Part shown: positions 16,544-25,210 of the stretch, in pieces
How the letters are laid out: the number at the start of each line of letters is the position of its first letter
How positions within the stretch are numbered: the first letter of the stretch is position 1
Assembly: GCF_000403645.1 (NCBI RefSeq)
Contig: NC_021313.1
Span: 992,001-1,056,000, forward strand
Origin: Salinarchaeum sp. Harcht-Bsk1
GTDB lineage: Archaea > Halobacteriota > Halobacteria > Halobacteriales > Salinarchaeaceae
Length of the DNA stretch: 64,000 nucleotides
Direction of reading: 5' to 3'
Notes under the pieces: generated by a model
The model's database searches: none
The model's input: the letters and a program-made list of their open reading frames with translations, nothing else
Told to the model about the DNA's origin: nothing
Made by a program: the position numbers and the translations under genes

Positions 16544-17419
16544 CTACTCCTCGGGTTCCGGCCCGCCGACGGTGAGCACGGGGACGTCGCTCAGACGGAT
16601 CACGCGCTCCGTGACGCTCCCGAGCAGGTAGCGGTCGACGCCGGTGCGGCCGTGGGTGCCGAGCACGATGCAGTCGACGTCTTCCTCGTCGGCGTAGTTC
16701 ACGATCGCGCGGTACGGCACGCCGTGGAGGATCGTCGTATCGATCGATTCGGCGCCAGCGTCGGCGGCTCGCTCGGCGAGCGACGCCAGGGTCTCCTCGC
16801 CAGCATCCTCGAGCGCATCCATCGCCACCTGCATACCTGCGCCGTTCCGTACGACCGTGTCGTCGACGACGTACGCACCGGTGATCGAAGCGCCAGTAGC
16901 AGCTGCGAACCCGACGGCCTGCTCGAGGGCGCGGTTCGAGGAGTCGCTCCCGTCGGTCGGTACGAGGATCGACGCGAACTCGGTGGGGACGCCGGTGTCC
17001 TCGTGCACCGTCATCACCGGGACCGGCGATTCGCGGATCGTCTGCTCGGCGACGCTCCCGAGGATCAACCGCCCGAGTCCCTGCCGGCCGTGGGTACCCA
17101 TGACGATGCAGTCGACGTCGTGTTCGTCGACGTAGCCCAGGATCGCCCGGTGGACGTCGGCGTCGCCGGTGATCATGGACGTCGTCACCTCGACGCCCGC
17201 CTCGACGGCCTGCTCGGACACCTCGTCGAGCGCCTGTTGCCCCTGCGTTTCGAACGGGCCTGCTTCGTCGTCCTCGACGCCGGGTGGGAGTTCACCCACC
17301 TCCAGCACGTGGAGCGCGTGCACCTGGGCGTCGAATCGTCGGGCGAGTGCGATCGCGGTCGCGGCGGCCGTCTCACCGACCGGGCTGCCGTCCACCGGAA
17401 CGAGGATTCTGTCGTACAT
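16544..17419 (-). CDS. Tandem universal stress protein (UspA family)
   Basis: This 291-residue protein has two Usp domains in tandem (about 1-142 and 150-285). Each starts with a beta strand of the type RILVPVDGS or SILVPTDGS. Each ends with the ATP-binding signature: GTHGRQGLGRLILGSVAEQ in the first, GTHGRTGVDRYLLGSVTER in the second, so both are the nucleotide-binding type. Such proteins respond to salt, starvation or energy stress in archaea. It stands alone among small haloarchaeal genes. Confidence 0.92.
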   Translation of the reverse strand: MYDRILVPVDGSPVGETAAATAIALARRFDAQVHALHVLEVGELPPGVEDDEAGPFETQGQQALDEVSEQAVEAGVEVTTSMITGDADVHRAILGYVDEHDVDCIVMGTHGRQGLGRLILGSVAEQTIRESPVPVMTVHEDTGVPTEFASILVPTDGSDSSNRALEQAVGFAAATGASITGAYVVDDTVVRNGAGMQVAMDALEDAGEETLASLAERAADAGAESIDTTILHGVPYRAIVNYADEEDVDCIVLGTHGRTGVDRYLLGSVTERVIRLSDVPVLTVGGPEPEE

Positions 17420-17534
17420 GGTCGCTCACCTGGAACTACGGCACAGACGCCCCTAAAGGCGGGGCACGGTTCTCGGCGCGTGACTGCGAGAGTGGCGTGC
17501 GTTCGCCCGAACGGATCCGCTCGTTGCGGCCCAC

Positions 17535-17822
17535 TTACTGCCCGGCCGGTTCGACGTCGAGTTCGCCCTCCGCAGCCGTCGTCGCCGCGGTTCGCCAGAC
17601 GAGTTCGAACTCGATGCTCTGTTTGGCCTCCGTGTCTCCTTCCGACCAGTCGGACTCGCCCTCGAGTTTGAACGTGATCGGGTCGGTGGGGTCGAGGTCG
17701 ACCTGCCGATCGCCCAGCGTTAGCGTGACGGGGGCGTCGGCGTCGAGTTGCTCCGCGAGATCGCGGAGGTAGGTCGCGACCTCGGTGCGGGTCCGGGTCT
17801 CCTCTGTTTCGAGTTCTCCCAT
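17535..17822 (-). CDS. Amphi-Trp domain-containing protein
   Basis: This 95-residue acidic protein has the layout of the amphi-Trp domain: a helix with TRTEVATYLRDLAEQLD, the strand VTLTLGDRQVDLDP, and then IEFELVW with the conserved Trp near the end of the fold. The family is common in haloarchaea and uncharacterised. The gene is single, and the flanking intergenic gaps show nothing else. Confidence 0.8.
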   Translation of the reverse strand: MGELETEETRTRTEVATYLRDLAEQLDADAPVTLTLGDRQVDLDPTDPITFKLEGESDWSEGDTEAKQSIEFELVWRTAATTAAEGELDVEPAGQ

Positions 17823-17959
17823 GAATCGACCGACGTTCGCTGCCGGGAAGAGTACGAGCCCCGTATCAGGTGGGCTGGCCGGGAAGGGCCTGCTTGAGCT
17901 AGGGCTTGCCGTGGGGGCTCAGATCGGTCGAAACGCGACCCGGCGGATCGGGAACGACC

Positions 17960-18943
17960 TCAGGAGTTCAGGACGAGTGGTTCGTACCACTCGCGGTTGG
18001 CCTCGTACCACTCGACGAACTTCTCGACGCCCTCGCGAATGTCCGTCGTCGGCTCGTAGTCGAACAGTTCGCGGGCCTTCGAGACGTCGGAGTGAGTGTG
18101 GCGGGCGTCGGCCTCTTTCGCGTCGTCGAAAACGAGGTCGACGTCGGCGCCGGTCACGTCGATGACGTGCTCGGCGAGTTCCTCGATGGTGATGGTGTCC
18201 GTCGAGCCGACGTTGACGTCCTCGCCGTCGGCGGCGTCGGTGTCCAGGAGGGCGAGGTTCGCCGAAACGATGTCCTCGACGTAGGTGAAATCGCGCGTCT
18301 GCTGGCCGTCGCCGTAGATGACCGGCGGTTCGCCGTTCAGGCAACGAGAGACGAAGTTCGTGATCGCCATGTTCGGGCGCATCCGGGGGCCGTAGACGGT
18401 GAAGTACCGGAGGTTGACGACGGGGAGGTCGAACACGTCGGTCCAGACCTTGCCGTAGTGCTCGGCGGCGAGTTTGGTGACGCCGTAGGGGCTCTTCGGG
18501 TAGTTCGGGTGCTCCTCGTCGTAGGGGAGGTAGTCCGGTCGGCCGTAGACCGACGAGGAGGAGGCGTTGATCACGCGCTCGGTGCCGGCCTCGTCGGCAG
18601 CCTGGAGGACGTGGAGGAAGCCGGTCGTGTTGATCTCGTGAGGCTTCAGGGGGTTCTCGACGCTCGTGCGGACGCCGGCCTGGGCGGCCTCGTGGTAGAC
18701 GAAGTCGAACGCGTGTTCGGCGAAGAGGTCCTCGACGAGGGACTGGTCCGTGATCGAGCCGTCGACCCACTCGAAGCGCTCCGGGGCGATTTCGCGGGCG
18801 ATCTCGAGGTTCCGCTCCTTGATCCCGACGTCGTAGTAGGGATCGAGCGGATCGACCACGACGACCTCGTGGCCCTCCTCGAGGAGCGCGTGCGTGACGT
18901 GCGAGCCGATGAACCCCGCTCCGCCGGTGACGAGGACTGTCAT
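17960..18943 (-). CDS. NAD-dependent 4-epimerase (UDP-glucuronate/UDP-glucose 4-epimerase type)
   Basis: This extended SDR of 327 residues has the Rossmann motif TGGAGFIGSH at the N-terminus, the catalytic Ser in NASSSSVYG and the Tyr-x3-Lys pair in SPYGVTKLAAE. The RYFTVYGPRMRPNMAI and GDGQQTRDFTYVED segments match archaeal GalE/UDP-glucuronate 4-epimerases. The early segment PLDPYYDVGIKERNL resembles the UDP-GlcA epimerases. With UDP-glucose dehydrogenase nearby, UDP-GlcA to UDP-GalA is a good candidate reaction. The start MTVLVTGG was chosen because it opens on the fold. It diverges from glmM. Confidence 0.85.
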   Translation of the reverse strand: MTVLVTGGAGFIGSHVTHALLEEGHEVVVVDPLDPYYDVGIKERNLEIAREIAPERFEWVDGSITDQSLVEDLFAEHAFDFVYHEAAQAGVRTSVENPLKPHEINTTGFLHVLQAADEAGTERVINASSSSVYGRPDYLPYDEEHPNYPKSPYGVTKLAAEHYGKVWTDVFDLPVVNLRYFTVYGPRMRPNMAITNFVSRCLNGEPPVIYGDGQQTRDFTYVEDIVSANLALLDTDAADGEDVNVGSTDTITIEELAEHVIDVTGADVDLVFDDAKEADARHTHSDVSKARELFDYEPTTDIREGVEKFVEWYEANREWYEPLVLNS

Positions 18944-19099
18944 TGCGTGGACCTCTCGGCGGAGCGGTTTGGCGATTGTGGTTCGCGCTGCCCGGTCTTC
19001 CGCCAGGAGCGGCCCTGCGCCCACGACCGAAAGGAGACGTTACCGCACCGACGATCGAACGCCGGTGTTGCTTAGTACCCGACCCTCGAACCGCGGACC

Positions 19100-20458
19100 G
19101 TGTTCGGAACAAGTGGCGTCCGCGGTCGCTTCGGATCGGACGTGACGGCCGATCTCGCACTCTCGATCGGACGAGCGGTCGCGAGCGACGGCGCGGATCG
19201 GATCGTTCTCGGCCGGGATCCGCGGACGACCGGGGACCTCCTCGCCGACGCCGCGGCCGCCGGTGCGAGAGAGTGTGGCGCGGACGTGATCGACCTCGGC
19301 CTCGCTGCGACGCCGACGATCGCACGGAGCGTCGGCTGGCAGGACGCCGACGCCGGAATTGCCGTGACGGCCTCGCACAATCCGCCGGAAGACAACGGAC
19401 TCAAACTCTGGGAGCCCAGCGGCCAGGCGTTCGGAAAGGACCACCGCGAGCAAATCGCGAGGACCGTCCAGAACGGCGAGGCGGGATCAGCAGACTGGGA
19501 GGCCGTCGGTAGCAGGACGGCCTGGAACGGTGCCGAGGATCGCCACGTCGCTGCCATCGTGGACGCGATCGCTGCAGAACCGGACAGCGGACTCGCGGAC
19601 CTCGAGGTTGTGGTCGACGTCGGCAACGGCGCCGGCGGGATCACCGTCCGCGCGCTCCGCGAACTCGGCTGCTCCGTCACGGCGCTGAACGAACGCCCTG
19701 ATGGGCACTTCCCCAGCCGACCGAGCGAGCCGACCGAGGAGAACCTCGCTGCGCTCGGGTCAGTCGTCGGTGCTGCCGACGCGGACCTCGGCGTCGCCCA
19801 CGACGGCGACGCGGACCGGATGATGGCCGTCGACGAGACGGGGAGGTTCGTCGGCGGCGACGCGCTCCTCGCGCTGTTCGCGACCGACGCGGTCGAAGGA
19901 TCCGCCGCAGGCAGTCAGGTCGCAGCACCGGTCAATACCAGCCTCGCCGTCGACGACGCGCTCGCGGGCGTCGGCGCCGATCTCGTCAGGACCCGGGTCG
20001 GCGACGTGTTCGTCGCAGAGCGCGCCAGCCAGCCCGACGTGGGCTTCGGCGGCGAGCCCAGCGGTGCCTGGATCTGGCCGGGGGAGACCCTGGCGCCGGA
20101 CGGTCCGCTCGCCGCCTGTCGACTCGCGAAAATGGTCGCCGACGGCGGCCCGCTCTCCGCGATGGTCGGCGAGATCGAGCAGTACCCGATTCGGCGGGAC
20201 AGCCGCGAGGTCGCCGAGAAGGCGGCGACGATGGAGCGAATCCGCTCGGCGGCGACCGACGAGTACGCCGACGCAGCCGACAGCGACGTCGAAACGCTCG
20301 ATGGCGTCAGGGTGACCACCGACGACGGCTGGTTCCTCGTTCGCGCGAGCGGCACGCAGCCGCTGATCCGCGTGACCGCAGAGGCGCGTGAGGCGGGGCG
20401 AGCCGACGAGCTGCTCGCGGCGGCCCACGGCCTGCTGGACGACGCGATCGTGGAGTGA
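19100..20458 (+). CDS. glmM: Phosphoglucosamine mutase-like phosphohexomutase
   Basis: This 452-residue alpha-D-phosphohexomutase starts with GTG and the family's N-terminal MFGTSGVRGRFG. The phosphoserine loop is TASHNPPEDNG (Ser92), the metal loop HDGDADRMM, the sugar loop GGEPSGAWIWPG and the phosphate-binding loop RASGTQPLIRVTAEA. It probably converts glucosamine-6-P to glucosamine-1-P. Order with glmU, a glmU-like gene and glmS makes a complete route from fructose-6-P to UDP-GlcNAc. A phosphomannomutase activity as side function is possible. A weak TATA-like GCTTAGTAC lies about 30 bases before the start. Confidence 0.9.
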   Translation: MFGTSGVRGRFGSDVTADLALSIGRAVASDGADRIVLGRDPRTTGDLLADAAAAGARECGADVIDLGLAATPTIARSVGWQDADAGIAVTASHNPPEDNGLKLWEPSGQAFGKDHREQIARTVQNGEAGSADWEAVGSRTAWNGAEDRHVAAIVDAIAAEPDSGLADLEVVVDVGNGAGGITVRALRELGCSVTALNERPDGHFPSRPSEPTEENLAALGSVVGAADADLGVAHDGDADRMMAVDETGRFVGGDALLALFATDAVEGSAAGSQVAAPVNTSLAVDDALAGVGADLVRTRVGDVFVAERASQPDVGFGGEPSGAWIWPGETLAPDGPLAACRLAKMVADGGPLSAMVGEIEQYPIRRDSREVAEKAATMERIRSAATDEYADAADSDVETLDGVRVTTDDGWFLVRASGTQPLIRVTAEAREAGRADELLAAAHGLLDDAIVE

Positions 20459-20539
20459 GTCCCGTCCCGGCAGTCGTCGGTGCACGATCGCCAGCGACGG
20501 AGCCGAACCGTTTTCACCCGACCGCGAAAACGCACGTCC

Positions 20540-21778
20540 ATGGACGCCGTCATCGTCGCCGCGGGCAAGGGAACCCGGATGCGCCCGCTGACAGACACCC
20601 GACCGAAGCCGCTCCTCCCCGTCGGCACCACGACGCTCCTCGAACGAGCGATGGCCCAGTGCGCGCCACACGTCGAACGCTACGTGCTCGTCGTCGGCTA
20701 CCGCGGCGAGCAGATTCGCGAGACGGTCGGCGACGAGTTCGATGGCAAACCGGTCGCGTACGTCGAACAGCGCGAGCGCAAGGGCACCGCCCACGCAGTG
20801 GGGCAGGCGGCCGACGTCGTCGACGACCGCTTCCTCGTCCTGAACGGCGATCTCGTGCTCGACGACGCGCTGTTCGAGGCCCTCGCGGCGACCGACGGCC
20901 ACGCGCTCACCGTGACGACGGTGCCGAATCCGTCGCAGTATGGCGTCGTGGACGTCGACGCTTCGGCGAGCGGCGACGGTGCCCATGCCGACCTCGAAGT
21001 CACCGGTATCGTCGAGAAGCCCGAGGATCCGCCCTCCGACCTCGGCAACGTCGGCGTGTACGCCTTCGAGCCGTCGGTGTTCGACGCGATCGATCGGACC
21101 TCGCTGAGCCCCCGCGGCGAGTACGAGATCACGGACTCGATCGATCTCCTGCTCGAAGATGACGAGGCGATCGCCGCCGTCGAGTACGACGGCACCTGGC
21201 TCGACGTCGGGCGGCCCTGGGAGCTGCTCGACGCGAACGAGTCGGTGCTCGGACAGCTAGATTCCGCGGATGCGGCACTCGATGGGACCGTCGAGGAGGG
21301 CGCAACGCTCCACGGCCCGGTCGTGGTGGAGGACGGCGCACGCGTTCGATCCGGCGCCTACGTCGAGGGACCAGTGGTGATCCGATCCGGCGCGGACGTC
21401 GGTCCCAATGCGTACGTTCGCGGGGCGAGCGTGATCGGGCCGGACGTCCGGATCGGCAACGGCGTCGAGGTCAAGAACTCCGTGCTCCTCGAGGACGCTC
21501 ACGCCGCGCACCTCTCCTACGTCGGCGACTCCGTGCTCGGCGCTCACTCGAACTTCGGGGCGGGGACTGTCGTCGCGAACCTCCGCCACGACGACGCCAA
21601 CGTCCGGATGCGCGTCAAGGGCGAGGCCGTCGATACCGGCCGTCGGAAGCTCGGCGTCGTGCTCGGCGACGAGGTGAAGACCGGGATCGACACCAGCCTG
21701 AACGCCGGCGTCGTGCTCGGGACGGGGGCGGCGACGGAACCCGGAGAGACGGTGACCCGGGATCGCGGACGGGAGTAA
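20540..21778 (+). CDS. glmU: Bifunctional GlmU-type UDP-GlcNAc pyrophosphorylase/GlcN-1-P acetyltransferase
   Basis: This 412-residue protein has two domains. The N-terminal nucleotidyltransferase carries AAGKGTRMRPLTDTRPKP and LNGDLVL. The C-terminal left-handed beta-helix carries the acetyltransferase signature HLSYVGDSVLGAHSNFGAG, followed by VANLRHDD. It would acetylate glucosamine-1-P and then attach UMP from UTP. It sits between glmM and a second nucleotidyltransferase, all on one strand, consistent with a UDP-GlcNAc operon that feeds N-glycans. ATG 20540 opens directly on the fold. Confidence 0.9.
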   Translation: MDAVIVAAGKGTRMRPLTDTRPKPLLPVGTTTLLERAMAQCAPHVERYVLVVGYRGEQIRETVGDEFDGKPVAYVEQRERKGTAHAVGQAADVVDDRFLVLNGDLVLDDALFEALAATDGHALTVTTVPNPSQYGVVDVDASASGDGAHADLEVTGIVEKPEDPPSDLGNVGVYAFEPSVFDAIDRTSLSPRGEYEITDSIDLLLEDDEAIAAVEYDGTWLDVGRPWELLDANESVLGQLDSADAALDGTVEEGATLHGPVVVEDGARVRSGAYVEGPVVIRSGADVGPNAYVRGASVIGPDVRIGNGVEVKNSVLLEDAHAAHLSYVGDSVLGAHSNFGAGTVVANLRHDDANVRMRVKGEAVDTGRRKLGVVLGDEVKTGIDTSLNAGVVLGTGAATEPGETVTRDRGRE

Positions 21779-21895
21779 CGAGGCCGAAACCGCCGCGCTG
21801 GGAGCGGCAATTCGGTCCTCGACAGGGATCGCGACGCATCGACACACGCGAGTAGCGACGGTGTGTTGAAGTGCGACCCGGCAAAATACGATGCC

Positions 21896-23068
21896 ATGAC
21901 CGAGGTCACGACGGCGGTGATCCTTGCGGCGGGGGAGGGCCGCCGGCTCGAACCGCTCACGAACCGCCGGCCGAAGCCAATGCTTCCGATCGTCGATCAG
22001 CCCCTGCTGGAGTACGTGCTGGAGGCGGTCGTCGACGCGGGGATCGAGCACGTGGTGTTCGTGGTCGGGTACGAGCGCGATCGGATCCAGACCCACTTCG
22101 GCGACGGCGACGACTGGGACGTCGAGATCAGCTACGCACTCCAGGAGACGCAACTCGGGACGGGCCACGCCGTAGTGCAGGCCGAATCCCTCGTCGACGG
22201 GCCGTTCCTCGTGCTGAATGGCGACCGCATCATCGACACCGAGACCGTGCAGTCGGTCCGATCGGCCTTGCAATCGGGCGACGACGGGCCGGCGATGGCA
22301 GTCACGCGCTCCGCCACGCCGTCGGAGTACGGCGTCGTCAACGTGCAGGGCGACCGCGTCGTCGACCTCGTGGAAAAACCACGCGAACCGGCGTCAGATC
22401 TCATTAACGCCGGCGTGTACGGGTTCACACAGGCGGTGTTCGAGGCCATTCGCGGAACGCCGACCGACGACGACGGCGAGCAGTCGATCACCGCGACGAT
22501 CGATCGGCTGCTCGCCGACGGGACGGTGCGGGCAGTCCGCAACGACGGGCTCTGGCTCGACGTGTCACACCTCTGGGACCTCCCGTCGGTCACTGGCCGA
22601 ATGCTGGATCGAGACGGCGGCGCCGTGGCGGGGTCCGTCGCCGAGAGTGCGACGGTCGCGGACGCGACGCACCTCGCGAGCGGCTCCCGCGTCGGGGCAA
22701 ACGCCACGATCGGTCGCGGCACGACGCTCGCCGACAACGCGAGCGTCGGTGCGAACGCCGTCGTCGAACGCTCCGTCGTCTTCCCCGACGCGACGGTCGG
22801 TCCCGGTGCGGTGCTCCGGGACTGCATCGTCGGCGCAAACGCCACGATTGGAGCGAACGCGACGGTCCCCGGTGGCGAGGCGACGGTGATCGTCGAGGGA
22901 ACCGTACACGAAGACGTCAGGCTGGGTGGCGTGATCGGCGATAACGCCAGCATCGGCGGCGGTGCCGTCCTCGATCCGGGTGCGATCCTGTACGACGACG
23001 CCGAGGTCGCCCCCGGTGCGAGCGCGTCGGGGACCGTCGGCGAGGGCACCGTGATTCGGAGGGGCTAA
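21896..23068 (+). CDS. GlmU-like sugar nucleotidyltransferase with beta-helix domain
   Basis: This 390-residue paralogue of the preceding gene has the pyrophosphorylase motif LAAGEGRRLEPLTNRRPKP, then LNGDRIID and VEKPREPASD. A long left-handed beta-helix follows, with many hexapeptide turns such as GANATIGRGTTLADNASVG. The helix lacks the HLSYVGDS-NFGAG acetyltransferase signature. It is therefore a sugar-1-P nucleotidyltransferase of unclear sugar specificity, or an inactive partner of GlmU. ATG 21896 was preferred to an upstream GTG. The glmS start follows after one base, so the two are coupled. Confidence 0.82.
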   Translation: MTEVTTAVILAAGEGRRLEPLTNRRPKPMLPIVDQPLLEYVLEAVVDAGIEHVVFVVGYERDRIQTHFGDGDDWDVEISYALQETQLGTGHAVVQAESLVDGPFLVLNGDRIIDTETVQSVRSALQSGDDGPAMAVTRSATPSEYGVVNVQGDRVVDLVEKPREPASDLINAGVYGFTQAVFEAIRGTPTDDDGEQSITATIDRLLADGTVRAVRNDGLWLDVSHLWDLPSVTGRMLDRDGGAVAGSVAESATVADATHLASGSRVGANATIGRGTTLADNASVGANAVVERSVVFPDATVGPGAVLRDCIVGANATIGANATVPGGEATVIVEGTVHEDVRLGGVIGDNASIGGGAVLDPGAILYDDAEVAPGASASGTVGEGTVIRRG

Positions 23069-23069
23069 C

Positions 23070-24881
23070 ATGTGTGGAATCGTGGGCTACGTCGGCACTG
23101 GCGCCGCCCTTCCGGTTTTGGCAACCGGCCTCTCGAACCTCGAGTATCGCGGCTACGACTCGGCGGGCGTCGCGCTCGCCGACGGCGATCTCGACGTGTA
23201 CAAGCGCTCGGGTGAGGTCGACGCGCTTCGTGCTGCGCTGCCCGAGTCCGCCCCGCAGCACCGTGGAATCGGCCACACTCGCTGGTCGACCCACGGGCCA
23301 CCGACGGACGCGAACGCTCACCCACACACCGGCTGCTCGGGCGACGTCGCGGTCGTGCACAACGGAATCATCGAGAACTACGACGCGCTGCGAGCGGAAC
23401 TCGACGCGGACGGGCACACCTTCACCAGCGAGACCGACACCGAAGTCGTCCCCCACTTGATCGAGGCCGAACTCGAGACAGGGGCGTCGCCCCGCGAGGC
23501 GGTCCGCTCCGCCGTCGAACGGCTCGAAGGGAGCTTCGCGATCGTCGTGACGATCGCAGGCGACGACGAACTCTACGCGACGCGCCGGGACAGCCCGCTC
23601 GTCGTGGGGCACGGCGACGGCGAACAGTTCCTCGCGAGCGACGTGACTGCCTTCCTCGAACAGACGCGCGAGGTCACGTACCTCGAGGATGGCGACCTCG
23701 CGATCCTTGCTGCCGGAGGTGTGACGATCGAGCGCGACGGCGAAACGGCCGATCCCGACCGAGAGACGCTCGACTGGGAGGCCGACGCCGCCGAGAAGGG
23801 CGGCTACGAGCACTACATGCTCAAGGAGATCCACGAACAGCCCGCTGCGCTCCGGCAGACGCTCTCCGGGCGGATCGATCCCGACGCCGGAACGGTGGAC
23901 CTCGACCTCGATCTCCCAGCGGAGTACGTCTCATCGCTCGAGGAGGTCCAGTTCGTGGCGGCGGGGACCTCGAACTACGCTGCGCGGTACGCCGCCGAAC
24001 TCGTCGAGGAGCTGGCAGACGTGCGCGCAACCGTCGAGATCGCCAGCGAGTACGAGTTCTCCGGGGGCCGGGATCCCTGGCGAACGCTCACGGTCGCGGT
24101 GACCCAGAGCGGCGAGACTGCTGACACGCTCTCGGCGATCCGTTCGGCGAGTCGCGCCGGCGCCCGAACCCTCTCCGTGACGAACACGCTCGGCAGCACT
24201 GTGACGAGGGAGACCGACGACAGCCTCTTCATCCGCGCTGGCCCCGAGATCGGGGTCGCGGCGACGAAGACCTTCGCCTCGCAGGTCGCGACGATGACGA
24301 TGCTCTCGGTCGCGCTCGGTCGACAGCGCGGCACGCTCTCCTCCGACCGCGCGAGCGAGGTGCTGTCCTCGCTCCGTGGCGTTCCGGGCGCCGTCCAGCA
24401 GGTGCTCGATCGGGCGGACGACGTCGGCGAGGTCGCACGCGAGCACGCCGACGCGGACGCCTTCTTCTTCGTCGGTCGACAGTACGGGTGTCCGGTCGCA
24501 CTCGAGGGAGCACTGAAGCTCAAGGAAATCTCGTACGATCACGCCGAGGGGTTCGCTGCTGGAGAACTCAAGCACGGCCCGCTCGCGCTGGTAACGCCCG
24601 ACACCCCGGTTCTCGCGATCATGACCGATGGCTCCCGCCCGGATGCCACGCTCAACAACGTGAAGGAGGTGCAGGCGCGCGGCGCACCAGTCATCGGGGC
24701 GTCGTCCCACGAGGGAGCGGATCGATATCTCGACGTCGAGTGGCCGGTGCCCGACGTCGGCGTCCTCGAACCGCTCGTCGCCAACGTCTACTGGCAGCTC
24801 TTCGCGTACTACGTGGCGGAGTCCAAGGATCGGTCGATCGACAAGCCGCGGAACCTGGCGAAGAGCGTTACCGTCGAGTAG
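23070..24881 (+). CDS. glmS: Glutamine-fructose-6-phosphate aminotransferase (isomerizing)
   Basis: This 603-residue enzyme makes glucosamine-6-P from fructose-6-P and glutamine. It starts MCGIVGYVG, so Cys2 becomes the N-terminal nucleophile of the class II glutaminase domain, with HTRWSTHGPP downstream. Two SIS isomerase domains follow (first with AAGTSNYAARYAAEL, second with FVGRQYGCPVALEGALKLKE). The strongly conserved C-terminus KPRNLAKSVTVE is intact. Length and motifs are normal. It closes the glmM-glmU-glmU2-glmS cluster, placing the entry step last. Confidence 0.96.
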   Translation: MCGIVGYVGTGAALPVLATGLSNLEYRGYDSAGVALADGDLDVYKRSGEVDALRAALPESAPQHRGIGHTRWSTHGPPTDANAHPHTGCSGDVAVVHNGIIENYDALRAELDADGHTFTSETDTEVVPHLIEAELETGASPREAVRSAVERLEGSFAIVVTIAGDDELYATRRDSPLVVGHGDGEQFLASDVTAFLEQTREVTYLEDGDLAILAAGGVTIERDGETADPDRETLDWEADAAEKGGYEHYMLKEIHEQPAALRQTLSGRIDPDAGTVDLDLDLPAEYVSSLEEVQFVAAGTSNYAARYAAELVEELADVRATVEIASEYEFSGGRDPWRTLTVAVTQSGETADTLSAIRSASRAGARTLSVTNTLGSTVTRETDDSLFIRAGPEIGVAATKTFASQVATMTMLSVALGRQRGTLSSDRASEVLSSLRGVPGAVQQVLDRADDVGEVAREHADADAFFFVGRQYGCPVALEGALKLKEISYDHAEGFAAGELKHGPLALVTPDTPVLAIMTDGSRPDATLNNVKEVQARGAPVIGASSHEGADRYLDVEWPVPDVGVLEPLVANVYWQLFAYYVAESKDRSIDKPRNLAKSVTVE

Positions 24882-24910
24882 CCGACGTTCGGCACGCTGT
24901 TCTCGAACGG

Positions 24911-25039
24911 TCAGTCGTCGGCCGTGCGCTGCTCGGAGAGGTGTTCCCAGACTTCCACGCAGCCACAGCCGTCCTCGACGTCGTCGACGTGTGAGACGTC
25001 ACAGGCGGCGTCGTCGCTGACCTCGCTGGAGTTACTCAT
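24911..25039 (-). CDS. Very small Cys-containing acidic haloarchaeal protein
   Basis: This minus-strand frame encodes 42 residues with an acidic N-terminus (MSNSSEVSDDAACDVSH), then DGCGCVEVWEHLSEQR and a short acidic tail. It has three Cys in all, two of them in GCGC. I recall small haloarchaeal proteins with a similar Gly-Cys-x-Glu-x-Trp-Glu-x-Leu-Ser ending, but I cannot name the family. It is convergent with glmS. An overlapping seven-codon frame (ATG at 25053) ends across its start codon and might affect its translation. The role is unknown; Cys ligation of a metal or a redox role is a guess. Confidence 0.6.
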   Translation of the reverse strand: MSNSSEVSDDAACDVSHVDDVEDGCGCVEVWEHLSEQRTADD

Positions 25040-25210
25040 TGTCTGAGTCACTCATCTTTGCCATCCGTAATAAGTCCTGTGGGAAGGCCCCTATGGTGAG
25101 GGGTTTCGAGGCGCTGGACGTCGGGGCGCTCCACATTTTACCGACGGTGACGGGAGGAGAGACGGGGAACCGAACCGTTGAAACGCCTGTAGGGAGTTCG
25201 CTCGCGGTAG

